Assembly: GCA_964023205.1 (NCBI GenBank)
Contig: OZ026843.1
Span: 10,893,093 to 10,957,092, forward strand
Source: Lutraria lutraria
Taxonomy: Eukaryota > Mollusca > Bivalvia > Venerida > Mactridae
Direction of reading: 5' to 3'
Length of the DNA stretch: 64,000 bases
In this document: positions 12,470 to 23,149 of the stretch, piece by piece
Layout: every line of letters begins with the position of its first letter
Numbering within the stretch: the first letter of the stretch is position 1
Translations under genes and position numbers: made by a program
Notes under the pieces: generated by a model
What the model saw: only the letters and a program-made list of their open reading frames with translations
What the model was told of the DNA's origin: nothing
Databases searched by the model: none

Positions 12470-13370
12470 ACTAGTGTAGAACATAATGAAAGTACATGTA
12501 TATATAAATGGTTATGAATTTACTCTGTATCGTTTTTATTGCTGCAAAAACAAGATCCAATCCCTTTTGCTTAAGTGCTGCCAAATTTCAATCACAATGA
12601 CATTTTTTTCATGTGTAATTCACTAATTGTAGACAGTAAACAGCACATTCAACTGTTTGTTGCTCTATATTTAATGGATAAAGTAGACCTGTGTTCTGTA
12701 CATACATCAGGAACATAAAGTACATGTTGTATTCGTTTTTTCATATATGCATGTTATACATATTATGATATTCATACATGTATGCCATATCTTCAGACTG
12801 TCAATAAAGTTGAGATTTGCTTCAGAAGCGTCATTCTTAAGTGAGATTTAGGTTAAAATAAGTTTTTTTTTGCATGCGAGATGGCGCTTTATGCATGAAA
12901 AAATGCCTCTATTTACACCCATGAATAAATGCATCCTATGATGTATATCAAATAAAATAAAGTCAAAGTAGGTTAAATAGAATTTATTTATCAATGCACA
13001 TCGTACTCTTTAGCAGCAAATAACATGTTATATTCAAAGTATCCTCACAATCACATTGAAAAACGCAGCATCAAGTCATCTGCAGCACATTATAATTCAT
13101 ATATGCTTAGATATCATGATATTGTCTATATAATATTAATTATGATATATAACACTCATTGAATATTCTTACTAGTCCTACTAATTACTGGCACTTCAAG
13201 CTGCTTTCAAAATTGCATTGTTTTGCAGATACATGAAACGGTCAAACTCCTTCAATCCTTGATAATATCATAGCATCATTTTCCTTTGGTGTCATAGATT
13301 TACCCAGTGATCAGTTTGTATTTCCCTTAATGGACGAAAGCTCTCTCTATCAGTCTACGGCAAAATTTGG
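12470..13370. other. No gene recognised
   Basis: AT-rich interior flank of the left AACGTT array. It may hold the 3' untranslated part of the minus-strand unit that starts near 14.04 kb. Confidence 0.4.
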
Positions 13371-13377
13371 GATATAG

Positions 13378-14043
13378 TCATTGCCGTAAGAGCAACTTTA
13401 TTGATATGTTCATGTTGTAGTTAACCACTGGACTGGGCAGAGTTTGTTCTAAATCGGATGTATCAACCCAGAAACAGGCTCGGTTTCTCTGAAAAATTCG
13501 AAGCTCTTCATTGGTCACAATTTGGTGAAAGAAAGTTTTCTTCTGCTTCTTCATAATTTCCTTGTTGTTGACCTCTGGTACCAACTTCTACGCCAGGTTA
13601 AAAACTGAAACAAGATATACAATATTTAAATTTCAGCATGACAATGAAGTAAACATCTATAAGATACTGAAACCGGTCTTTGAATTAGTAATTTGTGACA
13701 GGTTGCCCTCCAATATACTTTATGAAGAAAACTTATCTTAACCTGTCCAGGACAACCAATTTTTTATTCGGACAACCAAAATTTTGGTTTCATTAATAAA
13801 TCAAAACAAAAGCAGCTAAAATTTTTGTTTGAGACAACCACATTTCAAACCTTAATTTCACAGACTGCTCATTGTAACTGTTAATAAATAATATTATTTT
13901 ACGGTTTACCCCACCCACTGCACTGGTCATCTAAATTTAATCTGACCATTCAGAAATCATTCAACAAACAGATTATATCACCCAATCAATAAATATGATT
14001 ATTAAAGAGAACTTACCGTGGTTACAAACAATAATATCTTCAT
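13378..14043 (-). CDS. Candidate spliced minus-strand transcript, product unknown
   Basis: Reading leftwards, an ATG at 14043 opens MKILLFVTT and runs to a consensus donor (CACG then GTAAGT, exon end 14017). A good acceptor, CTTGTTTCAG, precedes an exon starting at 13604. Joining them gives only about 26 residues before a stop. A longer open frame in the same exon (about 13584-13378) lies in another register and reads like a charged protein (KKQKKTFFHQIVTNEELRIF), but begins without an upstream ATG until 13554 or so. The splice signals are convincing; the coding frame is not. It could be a noncoding RNA, or a gene whose first coding exon I misplaced. It diverges from the plus-strand gene across the CG-rich segment at 14.33 kb. 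Confidence 0.28.
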
Positions 14044-14284
14044 GTATTTATGTATAGATCACTGAAAAGTGGATGATAATTTCTGTAGTCAATCTCCTAG
14101 CAGAGTTGTCGTTCGTTATCTCTCAAAAGCTATATTCATTGCGATAGGTTCGAATGATATTTTTCCGTAATTATTTCGTTGATTTCAAATTAAGTTGTTT
14201 AACGTACTATACCATCATTAGAATTTAATATCTTAGTATGTTTAGGTACGATGTATCTTCTTTTTACTTTAAAAGAAACGTTAA

Positions 14285-14370
14285 TTCGAATATACCGATC
14301 CTGATTCTTGAAATTAACCGTTGGAAATTAACGGGTACGCGCGCGCGCCGAATTGGTCAAACATTGGAAA
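14285..14370. promoter_or_regulatory. Candidate bidirectional CpG-rich promoter
   Basis: A run of alternating CG (about 14339-14350) sits in otherwise AT-rich DNA. It is flanked by AACCGTT, GAATTGGTC and ACATTGG, the last two containing inverted CCAAT motifs. It lies between a minus-strand donor at 14016 and a plus-strand donor at 14473, which fits divergent transcription. No TATA box was chosen. Confidence 0.35.
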
Positions 14371-17300
14371 CAACATTAGTTTTAAAGCTTTTGGTGGATT
14401 TCGAGTGATAAATGGAATCATATCTACCAGTGTCTGGTGTTTTACATTAAAATCGTGGCCATTACGCACAAGGTAAGTATTTTTTTATTGTTTTGGCCAC
14501 AAAATCTTGGTTTTAAAGAATGTCGGACGAAGCGTACCACTACCGGAACGTAACAGGGTTAAGCGTACCAGTTCATTAGTTTTGATAGGCAAAGCATACC
14601 ACATATGTATTATAGAAATATGAAACATGTAATTAAAAAAGTATTAAATCAAGATGCGTTTTATATAATGTCTGTCATTGTCTGACGAATAAACAATATA
14701 AATATTTTTTATAAAATCATAATAAGGCCTAAATTAAAAGATTGTTTGTTTGCCGCTGCCGGCCGACCCGACAAAAATCCGCCGGTCCAAAGAATTTTTT
14801 TACTAAAAAAATAATGCATTTTTTTCATTACTTATGCGTAATATTTCTTTCGTGAAGTCAAATGCCATTTGGTTTCTTCGACACACGTGCTTACAGTTGT
14901 ATTTTTGACATCCTTTATTCCGTCGACAACCCATAAGCACGTGATTGGCGATGTCGCGAGAATTAAGTAAATCTTAACATGATACTAATTTCTCGCCAAT
15001 AACAGCGTTATTCACACATCATTTAATTGCGCTGTTGTGAAAAAATTATTACCTGATAAGTGTGAAAAATTAGCGTTGACACAAATTATAATCAACAAGT
15101 GTTGAGAACTTAATAGTGCGGAGTTGATGAGCTTTAATTAATCTGTCAGCTTTCGTATATTATTGCATGAAATAATATTACATGTAAACAGTGGACTGGT
15201 TTTATTGATAGAGCACCGAACTACATAGGTAAAATGAGAAACTGCGACTTGGTCTAAATTCTGGCCCCGGTACTCGATATATAAAACACTAAAAATAGAC
15301 ATATTAATCTCGCCCTGTACGTAACGCTGCATATGTAAAACATGGCTACACAGTTTACAAAATCGCTTAGCAATTCACCGGTTTTCTACATATTTACTTC
15401 AAGAATGGGATTTCCTACTTCACAAAATACAATCAAATGCCTGGATTTCTGTCCGTCTTGGCCGACGGATATTGTAAGTGTTAACTTATCATGTGACTGT
15501 TTTCGGAAAATGAACGGTCAACAAAAAGCGAAAGTAGAAGAAACATTCTCAATAAATATCATTTTAGCTATTCGAGAGTCGGCTTCAGACGTTCGCGAAT
15601 CACCATGACCCTTAGCGAAGTCCTAAAACGCGATGAATAGCGACATTGCCAATTACCAAGGACTTATATACATACATACGTATGTGTATAAGTCCTTGCA
15701 ATTACGAACGCGGTTTTTGGACAAATCACCCTATGTGGGGATCGTCTTGTAGGCGATTATATAGTATAGTATATATATAAAAAAGAAAAGATTTTACCTA
15801 CCTACCGACCCAACCCAAAAAGTATGGGTCGGAAGTGGCAAACAAACAATTAATTAAGGGTGGCCTAAGTGAGTGTTTAACAGTTTAAAAAAGATAATCA
15901 TAGACACAAACAAATGTTGTTGCAACTAACTAATAATATCATTCTCTATTTATTATTACAGTACAACATATGTGGTATGCTTTCACTTATTTTCAATAAG
16001 TCGATCCCATTAGACAGTAGACTAATAAAAAATGCATTAATTGTAATAAATTTTAATCAGACAGCTGATAACTTATGTTAAATTTGCCAAGGGCAAGGGG
16101 GGATACAATACGGAAACAAAATCCTTGGGTAAGGTCAGTTCTGGAAGAAAACCGTATTTTATATGAAAAAAAAATGTTAGTGAGAGAATGGCGCTTTGTA
16201 ACAGCGCCGACTATAGGACTAGCAGGTTAAAAAAGCCTTGCCACAAAGACTTTTAAGTTATAAGTTGCCATTTCTATGACAGGTTTTCTAATCGAATCGG
16301 CTTTTTTTCACAGGTAGGGGAAGGGGCTTTTTTCCTTAAATTTGGGGAAAATAACTCATAATTTTTGCAAAAGGGGAAGAGAACACTTTGATTTTAAAGA
16401 ATTTAATGGCCCCTGCTATAGAAGGAAAAAAAGCCCTGAGAATAGTCAAAATATTCTTTTTGTAATGGATCTATGCTGATAAAACTAGAATATTTTTCAT
16501 TATAGACAAGAAAATCGGAATATCGGAAACTATGAAGGAAACTATCCAGTTTGGAAAAAAAAGTAAAAAGGCAGAAAAAAGCAAAATGCTGCTGTGTCGC
16601 TCTTCGTGTCGTGATCAGTCAAGCACATCTTCAGAGTCGCCAACATCAAATAGAAAAATATACCAAGTAAACAGTAAGTGATGGTGCTTCAGATTGACTA
16701 ATGTAATGAAGATACACTTATTACATCATTTTTAATAACATACATATACATGTATAGTAAGCGACATGTAATTCCAAGTCTGAAAGCTGTTTCTTGATTT
16801 TCATTTTTATTTATCAATCATCCGACCTATTTCCATTGAGAGGTGGCTTATACCTTCATATATCCTCGTACCAAGTAGGACAGGAGATGTGGTACAAATG
16901 CATATGGATAATAGATACCTAGACTTGCATGACAAAACTTAGTTTGTCAAACAGTGTTAACTGATTTAACTAACCAAGTCCGAAAGCTATTGAATCATGC
17001 TTTTTTGTCAATCTTCTCTCGTGTATTAATCATAATGAAACCAACTCATGTGGAATATGATTGCTTTAGAACATGTTAGACCTACATTTTTACCATTGTT
17101 TTAACAATCATTTTGTTTCCCTTTTACAAATTACAGCATGAATAATATAGTACATTAGATGTCAAAGATGTTGACACCACATGTCGTTTAGTGATGAGCT
17201 TCACAGGGTTTGGTCAGTAAAGGAAAGAAAGGGATTCTCGGGGAAGAAGAGGTTGGAAGAACTGGCTATATGCAAATCAATATTAAGTAAGTTGACCTTT

Positions 17301-17923
17301 ATACTGTTTAAGTATGAAGTAAGTTTCTTGTTTGTTTGTTAAGAAAAAAATGGTAGGTAATTTGGTAATTGAAAAAAAAAACATTTTCAAAATTAATATT
17401 GATTATTTAAATCAGCATGACTGAATTAAGTATTTTTTAAAGAAAATTAAGATAAGAAAAATTGGCCGTATATTCTCGATCCATTTTTTCAGTCTCATAA
17501 TTTGTAGTTTTATCTAAAACATTATCAAGCTAAAATTCAGATTCAGAATCTATTTCAAATAGCTGCTTCGGATAGTTCTTAATCCTGTTTGTGGTTTAAT
17601 TAGTAGAATTTAAAGTTTTGAAGAAACAAGTGTACGAATCAGGAACATCCACACATGTGCACAAAGCATACCTAAACTAAAACTAACATGGGGACAAATT
17701 TTTGCACATTCAAATTTTCTTTTTAAATACAAACATACCATCAATTCTTTTTTGCAGATGCACTTATGAAAACTCACAAGACAGTCAAAAGGAAGCTTTT
17801 TGAAACATGTGACCTTCAACAAAGGTGGATTGAAATTTAAGGTATATTTACTATTCTTTTGCTTTTCTTTTCTGGGCTAAAGTCAGGAAAAATGGTTAGT
17901 GTTACTGCTTATGGAAAAATAAA
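14351..17923 (+). CDS. Candidate four-exon gene, 97-residue basic protein of unknown function
   Basis: Exon 1 (about 14350-14472) is 5' UTR and ends at a perfect donor AAG/GTAAGT. Exon 2 is 16506-16673 (acceptor TTTTTCATTATAG, donor GTAAGT), exon 3 is 17218-17286 (donor GTAAGT) and exon 4 starts at 17758 after TTCTTTTTTGCAG. The frame stays open across all junctions. An in-frame TAA in exon 1 precedes the first ATG at 16532, and TAA ends the frame at 17840. An AATAAA lies 77 bases downstream at 17918. Coding parts of 142, 69 and 83 bases total 98 codons. The protein has a lysine-rich N-terminus (GKKSKKAEKSK), then CRSSCRDQSSTSSESPTS, then a charged segment with KKRLEELAICKSIL, KTVKRKLFETC and a final QQRWIEI. 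Nuclear localisation is a guess from the lysine cluster. The weak spot is the exon 3 acceptor (GGTTTGGTCAG), which lacks a good pyrimidine tract. An ATG at about 17182 in the same frame could start a shorter product. No family recognised. Confidence 0.5.
15342..15608 (+). CDS. Small open frame inside the TIR element, product unknown
   Basis: An 88-codon frame starts at ATG 15342 in a favourable context (AAAACATGGC). A TATATAAAAC string lies about 60 bases upstream at 15277-15290. A donor-like GTAAGT at about 15474 could splice the frame after PSWPTDI. The protein has no recognisable domain; it contains CLDFCPSWPTD and a later lysine-rich stretch NGQQKAKVEE. It lies wholly inside the TIR element, so it may be an element-borne or exapted frame. 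It could equally be chance, since frames of this size are expected occasionally at this base composition. Confidence 0.22.
   Translation: MATQFTKSLSNSPVFYIFTSRMGFPTSQNTIKCLDFCPSWPTDIVSVNLSCDCFRKMNGQQKAKVEETFSINIILAIRESASDVRESP
15657..15698. mobile_element. 42-bp palindromic insertion with 7-bp target duplication
   Basis: CAAGGACTTATA (15657-15668) pairs perfectly with TATAAGTCCTTG (15687-15698), around a core containing ACATACGTATGT. It is flanked by perfect direct repeats CAATTAC at 15650-15656 and 15699-15705. The arrangement is that of a transposed foldback unit too short to encode anything. A related unit is at 28725-28760. Confidence 0.78.
16323..16438. repeat. Short inverted-repeat element, about 115 bp
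   Basis: GGGGCTTTTTTCCTT at the left end pairs with AAGGAAAAAAAGCCCT at the right end. The interior has TTTGGGGAAAATAACTC and AAAAGGGGAAG. It lies in intron 1 just upstream of exon 2 of the candidate gene. The pattern resembles a dispersed molluscan repeat, but I cannot name it. Confidence 0.5.
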
Positions 17924-18519
17924 ATCTTATTTACAACATTAAACAGTTCTTGTTTGAAGATCAAACTGACTGTGGTTACTAGTTCATTTAAAAATATCAA
18001 TTTTCTTTAAGCTTTTATAATCTTTTGCTTTACCTCTTTGTTCTTTGTAGTGCACTAAAAAGTTCAGCATAATTTGATTCTATTCAGATTTGCAGCGGGA
18101 TTCAGGATGGTTCAAGTGTTGTAAAAATAATCAATTAGTGCTAGTCTTAGAATCATTGTATCATTGAAATACTTAAAATGAATTATATTAAAAAAAATTC
18201 AGAAGAGTTTGACAGAATCTGTAGTCCAGGAGGATTTGGAGGTCCGGGAGGAATTGAAGACATAAAGGAATGTTAAACTGAATTTCACCCTTTACAAAAG
18301 GCGAATTGTGCCACAAATGTTTGGATTGTTTAAAATAATTAAAAACTGTCACTTGTGTATAATTTGTTATATACTTACTGCATACTAAAATAAGTCACTT
18401 AAAAAAGACAAAAAGTGAAAAAAGTCATGGTCGGTGTCATTCGTTTCTGGAGGAGGGATAATATAGAATATATTGTCTATGTGAATACATGTAATTTTTG
18501 ACATTGTATTATATTTTTT

Positions 18520-19641
18520 AGCTCACATGTCACCAAGTGACAGGGTGAGCTTTTAGGATCAGTCTCTGTCCGGCGTCATGCATCGTCAAACTTTGTGTTG
18601 TGAACACACTAGAGGTCACATTTTTAGCAAAAATGGGTCAGAACGTTAATATGGACAAAATCTCGGATGAGATCGATATTGGGCCATTTGGGGTCCAAAA
18701 CTAGGTAACTAGGGCAAATTGCTGGAAAACCTTGTGATCACTCTAGAAGTCACTGGTTTGATTGGATCATCATGAAACCTTGTCAGAATGTTTCTCTTCA
18801 TAATATCTTAAACTAGTTTGAACATGGGTCATCTTGGGTCAAAAACTATGTCGCTAGGTCAAATCATGTGAAAAACCATGTTAACACTATAGATTTCACA
18901 GTTATAATTGGATCTTCGCAAAACTTTGTCAAATTGTTTGTTTTAATGATATAACGGTCAAGTACAAATATGGGTCATCTCTGGTCAATAACTAGGTTAC
19001 CAGGTTAGGCAAACTTTGTTAACACTGTAGATGTCACAGTTTTGATTGGGTCTTCACCAAACCTTGTCAGAATGTTTACCTCAATGATTTGTGGGTCAAG
19101 GTGGAACATGGGTCAGCCGGGGTCAATAACTGGGTCATCAGGTCAAATCTTAGGTAAAAATCTTATAAAAGCTCTAAATGTCATGGCTATAATTGGATCT
19201 TGGCCAAACCTTGTCAGATTGTTTGTCTTAATGATATTAAGGACAAGTTCAAATATGGGTCACCTAGGGTAAAAAAACTAAGTCAAATCTTAGGAAAACC
19301 TTATTAACACTGCAGATGTCAAGTTTTGATTGTATCTTCACCAAACCTTGTCAGAATGTTTGTCTTAATGATATGCAAGACAAATTCGAACAAAGGGCAT
19401 CTTGGGTCAAAAACGAGGCCACAAGGTCAAATCTTAGGAAAACCTTGTCTATGCTGTAGTTTTCATGGTTTTGATTGGATCTTCACTAAATTTTGTCAGA
19501 ATGTTTGTCTTATTCACATGTAAGACAAGTTCTAACATGGGTCATCTGGGGTCAAAAACTAGGTCACTGGTTCAAAACAATGTTTTAATGAGTGAGCAGT
19601 GATTGACATGTGAGCGATATAGGGCCATCTTGGCCCTCTTG
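18520..19641 (+). mobile_element. HINE/Helentron-like nonautonomous repeat, family A (six internal units)
   Basis: The 5' end is a hairpin, AGCTCACATGTCACC against the complementary GTGACAGGGTGAGCT. The 3' end is the hairpin AGGGCCATCTTGGCCCT followed by CTTG. Between them is a tandem array of about 142 bp per unit, anchored by TGTCAGAATGTTTG-like strings near 18781, 18926, 19065, 19212, 19349 and 19494. The left flank ends in a T run and the right flank begins TTT, with no obvious target duplication. Terminal hairpin, internal tandem array and T-rich insertion context resemble DINE/HINE elements mobilised by Helentrons. That classification is inference. Open frames inside are repeat-derived. 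Confidence 0.7.
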
Positions 19642-19644
19642 TTT

Positions 19645-20120
19645 ATCTTTTTTCTGAAAATTTACTTCAAAATTGATTTAGACCTGAAAAAAATCTTTAA
19701 ATGAACGAAAGAAATGGCAGCACTTATTGCCCTTAACAAACAAGAGTTGGTACTGCTTGTGGTGCTATTGTTTTCTTAAAGTATCGATTAAAAACTATTG
19801 TTTTGAAACATGGATTACTGGTTTACCATATTAAGATGACTCAGTAGGGAAAGTAGGGTACATAACTATTGTTTTGCTTGAAATATTAATCAAGTTTTTG
19901 TTTGAAACTCGGAACACTTGCCATCATAAAATTCAGTTCAATGTTCTATTGTTTGCCTTGCATTTTGTCTCAATTATGGCTTTTTTGTAAAATGCATATT
20001 TCTTGGTTTAGGTAACTATATGATTTGACATTGAATTAAATATTTGTATTAGTAATATTACTTTGATTTGCTTAAATTTTTAAACCAAGTGTTTTCAAAG
20101 GTAAATGTTTATTTGTTTAG
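19645..20120. other. No gene recognised
   Basis: AT-rich spacer between the HINE-like repeat and the MITE. Confidence 0.5.
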
Positions 20121-20318
20121 ATACTGTAAATTGACAAATATACCTGTGGGTTCTATTTTCGTGAATGGCTAATGTCTCGAATAAAAAATTTGGTAAAATA
20201 TAAACAGCATTTCTTATTAAAGTTTAAATAAGCTTCATTGCAAATTCAAGATCTCGCGAAAGTTGTGATAAAAATTCACGAAAATAAGATCTCACAGATA
20301 TTAAGTAATTTACAGTAA
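20121..20318. mobile_element. MITE, about 195 bp, TA target site
   Basis: The ends CTGTAAATTGACAAATAT (left) and CTGTAAATTACTTAATAT (complement of the right) continue to a shared TATTTTCGTGAAT, giving TIRs of about 43 bp. TA flanks both ends (GATACTG and CAGTAATC). The structure is typical of a TA-targeting MITE. No coding capacity. Confidence 0.82.
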
Positions 20319-20469
20319 TCTAAAAAAGCCGATAACTGGAGTGGATGGAAAGATTTCCAACTGAGCATATGGCAGGGTTCATTAGCTCCAATGCACCCAG
20401 TCGAAGCTAATACTGCTGTGAACAAAACCAAGTTTAAACCAAGATATCACCCAGCACTGAATGTCAGCA

Positions 20470-20545
20470 ACTGTGACGACTGTGAATCGAACTCGCATTG
20501 CTGGCACCGAAGTGCAACCAACTTACCACTGAGCTTTTAACAGAA
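20470..20545 (-). repeat. tRNA-like sequence (SINE head or tRNA pseudogene)
   Basis: The minus strand reads AAAGCTCAGTGGTAAGTTGG, an A-box-like block, then GGTGCCAGCAATGCGAGTTC with GAGTTCGATTC as a good B-box. The acceptor and anticodon stems do not pair properly, so this is not a working tRNA. It sits immediately inside the right AACGTT array. Confidence 0.55.
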
Positions 20546-20574
20546 GGTTTTGTTTTGGTTGTGGTTTGGTTGTT

Positions 20575-20717
20575 TCACAACGTTGTGCCACAACGTTGTC
20601 GCAACGTTTACACGACTCCACACTTTAACGTTGTCGCAACGTTATTCCAAACGTTGTCACAACGTTATGCAAAACGTTGTCGCAACGTTGTCACAACGTT
20701 ACTGTGTTTGCTGGGAT
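20575..20717 (-). mobile_element. Right AACGTT-repeat terminus ending GTGTTTGCTGGG
   Basis: About ten AACGTT palindromes spaced about 12 bp run up to the terminal GTGTTTGCTGGG at 20706-20717. This is the exact inverse of the left terminus at 12073. A pair of overlapping open frames through this block simply translate the repeat. It may be the other end of one 8.6-kb element or an independent copy; no target duplication settles it. Confidence 0.72.
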
Positions 20718-21252
20718 GATTCCCTAAGTGTCATGATTGTCAGATTTGAAACGTTTCATTGCCTTGTGACCGCTGTCAAATTTCTTTACTCTAGAAATGG
20801 TGAAAATAAAAAAACGTTTAAACCGATCGTTCCAGTCACAACCGTTAGTATAGACTCATGCACACGCATTATGTACATTGGTGTTCGTAAACCGGGAAAT
20901 AATCCTTTAAAGAGTTATGTAGTTTTTATAAGCGTGAATCCGTAGTTTCTTCCATTATCGCTCGTTGAAAGCAATCTTTCCAGGAACTTTGATTTTAATG
21001 GAATAATATCTTAGACAATGTAATTCCCTTATGTTTCTAGAACATCAATTTTCATTTAAAGGATTGTACTTACCTCAACTGATACATTAGAAGACGATTG
21101 ATAACTAAGAAATCTTTCTTTGAGATTATGCTGCTAAACATTTTGAAAGCTGCAAATACTAAAATATCCGAAAACCGCACCAGAGACTTGCTTATGTCAA
21201 TGCTTACAGATTAGTATACAAATGTAGTACACATACTGTGTATGACTTTGTC

Positions 21253-21430
21253 TACAATACGTATCTTAATATTGTAGTTAACAGTAAGCCTTTTACTACA
21301 ATACATATATACATATTCTAGTTAACAGTAAGCCTTTTTCTACAATACATATCCAAATATTCTTTTTAATGGTATACGTTTTTTCTACAACCAACTATAT
21401 CTATATCTAATATTTGGAGGTAGCCGCCAA
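21253..21430. repeat. Minisatellite, about 44-bp unit, four copies
   Basis: TACAATAC or TACAACC starts at 21253, 21297, 21341 and 21386. The inner motif GTTAACAGTAAGCC is kept in the first two units and decays afterwards. Confidence 0.82.
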
Positions 21431-21439
21431 CACAGGTTT

Positions 21440-23145
21440 GAGTGTGCTGTACTTAGGGTATCAAAATTTGTTTACGGATTTTTTATCTGTACTATCTCTT
21501 GCAAAGATGACATTTTATTTGTGTATCAGAATTTAACACATCTGCTTTTAATTAAGAAAGATTTATACACAACACTAGTAGTTAAATCACTTACTCGGTA
21601 CATGTATAGCATGTGTGATAAATATCCCATTAATGAATTCCGGTTATGCGTAGTTAATGCGTTTCTCAATTTTATACACTAAAAGTATTCTATAGTAACC
21701 GTTACCATAGGATTGAAACAACATCTTGAAAGAAATCTATCTTTGGACTACAGATATGTAAATGATACACACGGACTCATTCAATTATCATTAGGTGGTT
21801 GAACCGATCTGTCAGATATCTTGTTACTCCAACAATTTTCTTCCAGCGTGTCTGTCCTTTCCTATTTCCGGTAATAAGTCATCTCATACGGCTTTACCTA
21901 ATATCTATTTCTGTTTTGTATGTGTGTTCGTAAACAGTATAGTGTTTATTTGTATCGAAGAGACAACATATAGTGTTAACGGACTGGTCGACATTCTAGT
22001 CCATTAAAAATGTGACAGTCTTAATAGACAAGGACACTATTGAGGGATGACTGTATATCGTTGATCAATAGGTACATTTTTGTATGGTTTTATGTATTAG
22101 GTAGTTTTTTTTGAAAGTGGAATGGTTTATGTTAATAGCTCAAATCTCAATTTTAGCTTATTTCATACCAAAATAGTTTTGTTTACGTCTTGTGTGTGTA
22201 CATTGTATTTTGATGAATTTTCTTATAGACTGGTCATTATATGAACAGATATATAATTGTATAATGCTTGCGAATATAGGATTACACAAAAAGAGATTAG
22301 GACTGGGAGACAAATCTGAAGTTTTATAGCCCCGAACCCAGAATTGTCTCCTGGACAATTTCAATGAAGACACAGCATCTATTGTCATGTTCTTTCTGTT
22401 TTGGTTTACTTAGTTTTTGAGGACGATAACAGCTAATTACGTTATTAGACTAAGCAGGTGCGTGTGTGTTTTCTAAGTTGACGCATGTGAACTTTCCAAA
22501 CAACATAACATAATTAGTACTGATATGACATAAGCAATACAAATAGAAAAAAAACTGCAAAAAAGCACGAGGATTGAATAAGGAAAGATGTCAATATTGT
22601 TACATGTAGATGCCCCAGAAGGCCTCAAAATGACTTTAATCAACAAATACGGAGTGACTCATTGCTGAATGTTTTGAAAGAGACATCTCTGGTAATTCAT
22701 GAAAGTCTTCCCTTTGATTGACGGGTCTGTCATGTACATAATGTAAATACCCAGTTTGAACGACATGCGCATACAAAACACGGATAACATGTCTAGAAAA
22801 ATAATCCAGCGACAGCCGATCCATTCAAAGTAATAGTTTATATCTATCGCCGTCGTACAAAGAGCGAGACACACATTTACAGGCAACGATGTTACGTGAC
22901 GAATAAAAGCTTGTGAAATTATATGATACAGCCGTTGTCAGACTTTAATCTCCTATATCGACATATCTTCTGCATGAGAGATGATTATAAAGTTTACTAA
23001 GTTTATATGACAACTTTTAGTTGAAGAAAAAAACTCATACATAATTATGCACATAATGTGTCTAAATAACAACATAAGTTAATTTTAATGTTATAAACAC
23101 AGATATGCCAAGTGAACTTGGATGTAGTAAATGATCAGTATTTTT
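21440..23145. other. No gene recognised
   Basis: AT-rich sequence. A minus-strand GGGGCTATAAAACTTC near 22317-22332 looks like a TATA box, but no exon structure could be attached to it. Confidence 0.45.
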
Positions 23146-23149
23146 TTTT

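Larger units (their letters stand above)
14724..15868. mobile_element. DNA transposon-like element with diverged terminal inverted repeats
   Basis: The left end AAGGCCTAAATTAAAAGATT continues with GTTTGTTTGCC and GCCGACCC. The complement of the right end reads TAGGCCACCCTTAATTAATT, then GTTTGTTTGCC, then CCGACCCA. These form TIRs of about 45 bp with indels. Element length is about 1.15 kb. It lies in intron 1 of the candidate plus-strand gene and itself contains the 42-bp palindrome at 15657. Target duplication not resolved. Confidence 0.65.

Noticed and set aside
12060..20730. Target-site duplication for the AACGTT-bounded interval
   Set aside because: Flanks at 12072 and 20718 share no convincing direct repeat, so insertion as a unit is not demonstrated.
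20498..20945. Overlapping 73- and 131-codon plus-strand frames
   Set aside because: Most of both frames translate the AACGTT tandem palindromes, which lack stops; the remainder shows no protein features.
22315..22335. GGGGCTATAAAAC core-promoter-like string on the minus strand
   Set aside because: No exon, donor or coding frame follows; single TATA strings are expected by chance in AT-rich DNA.
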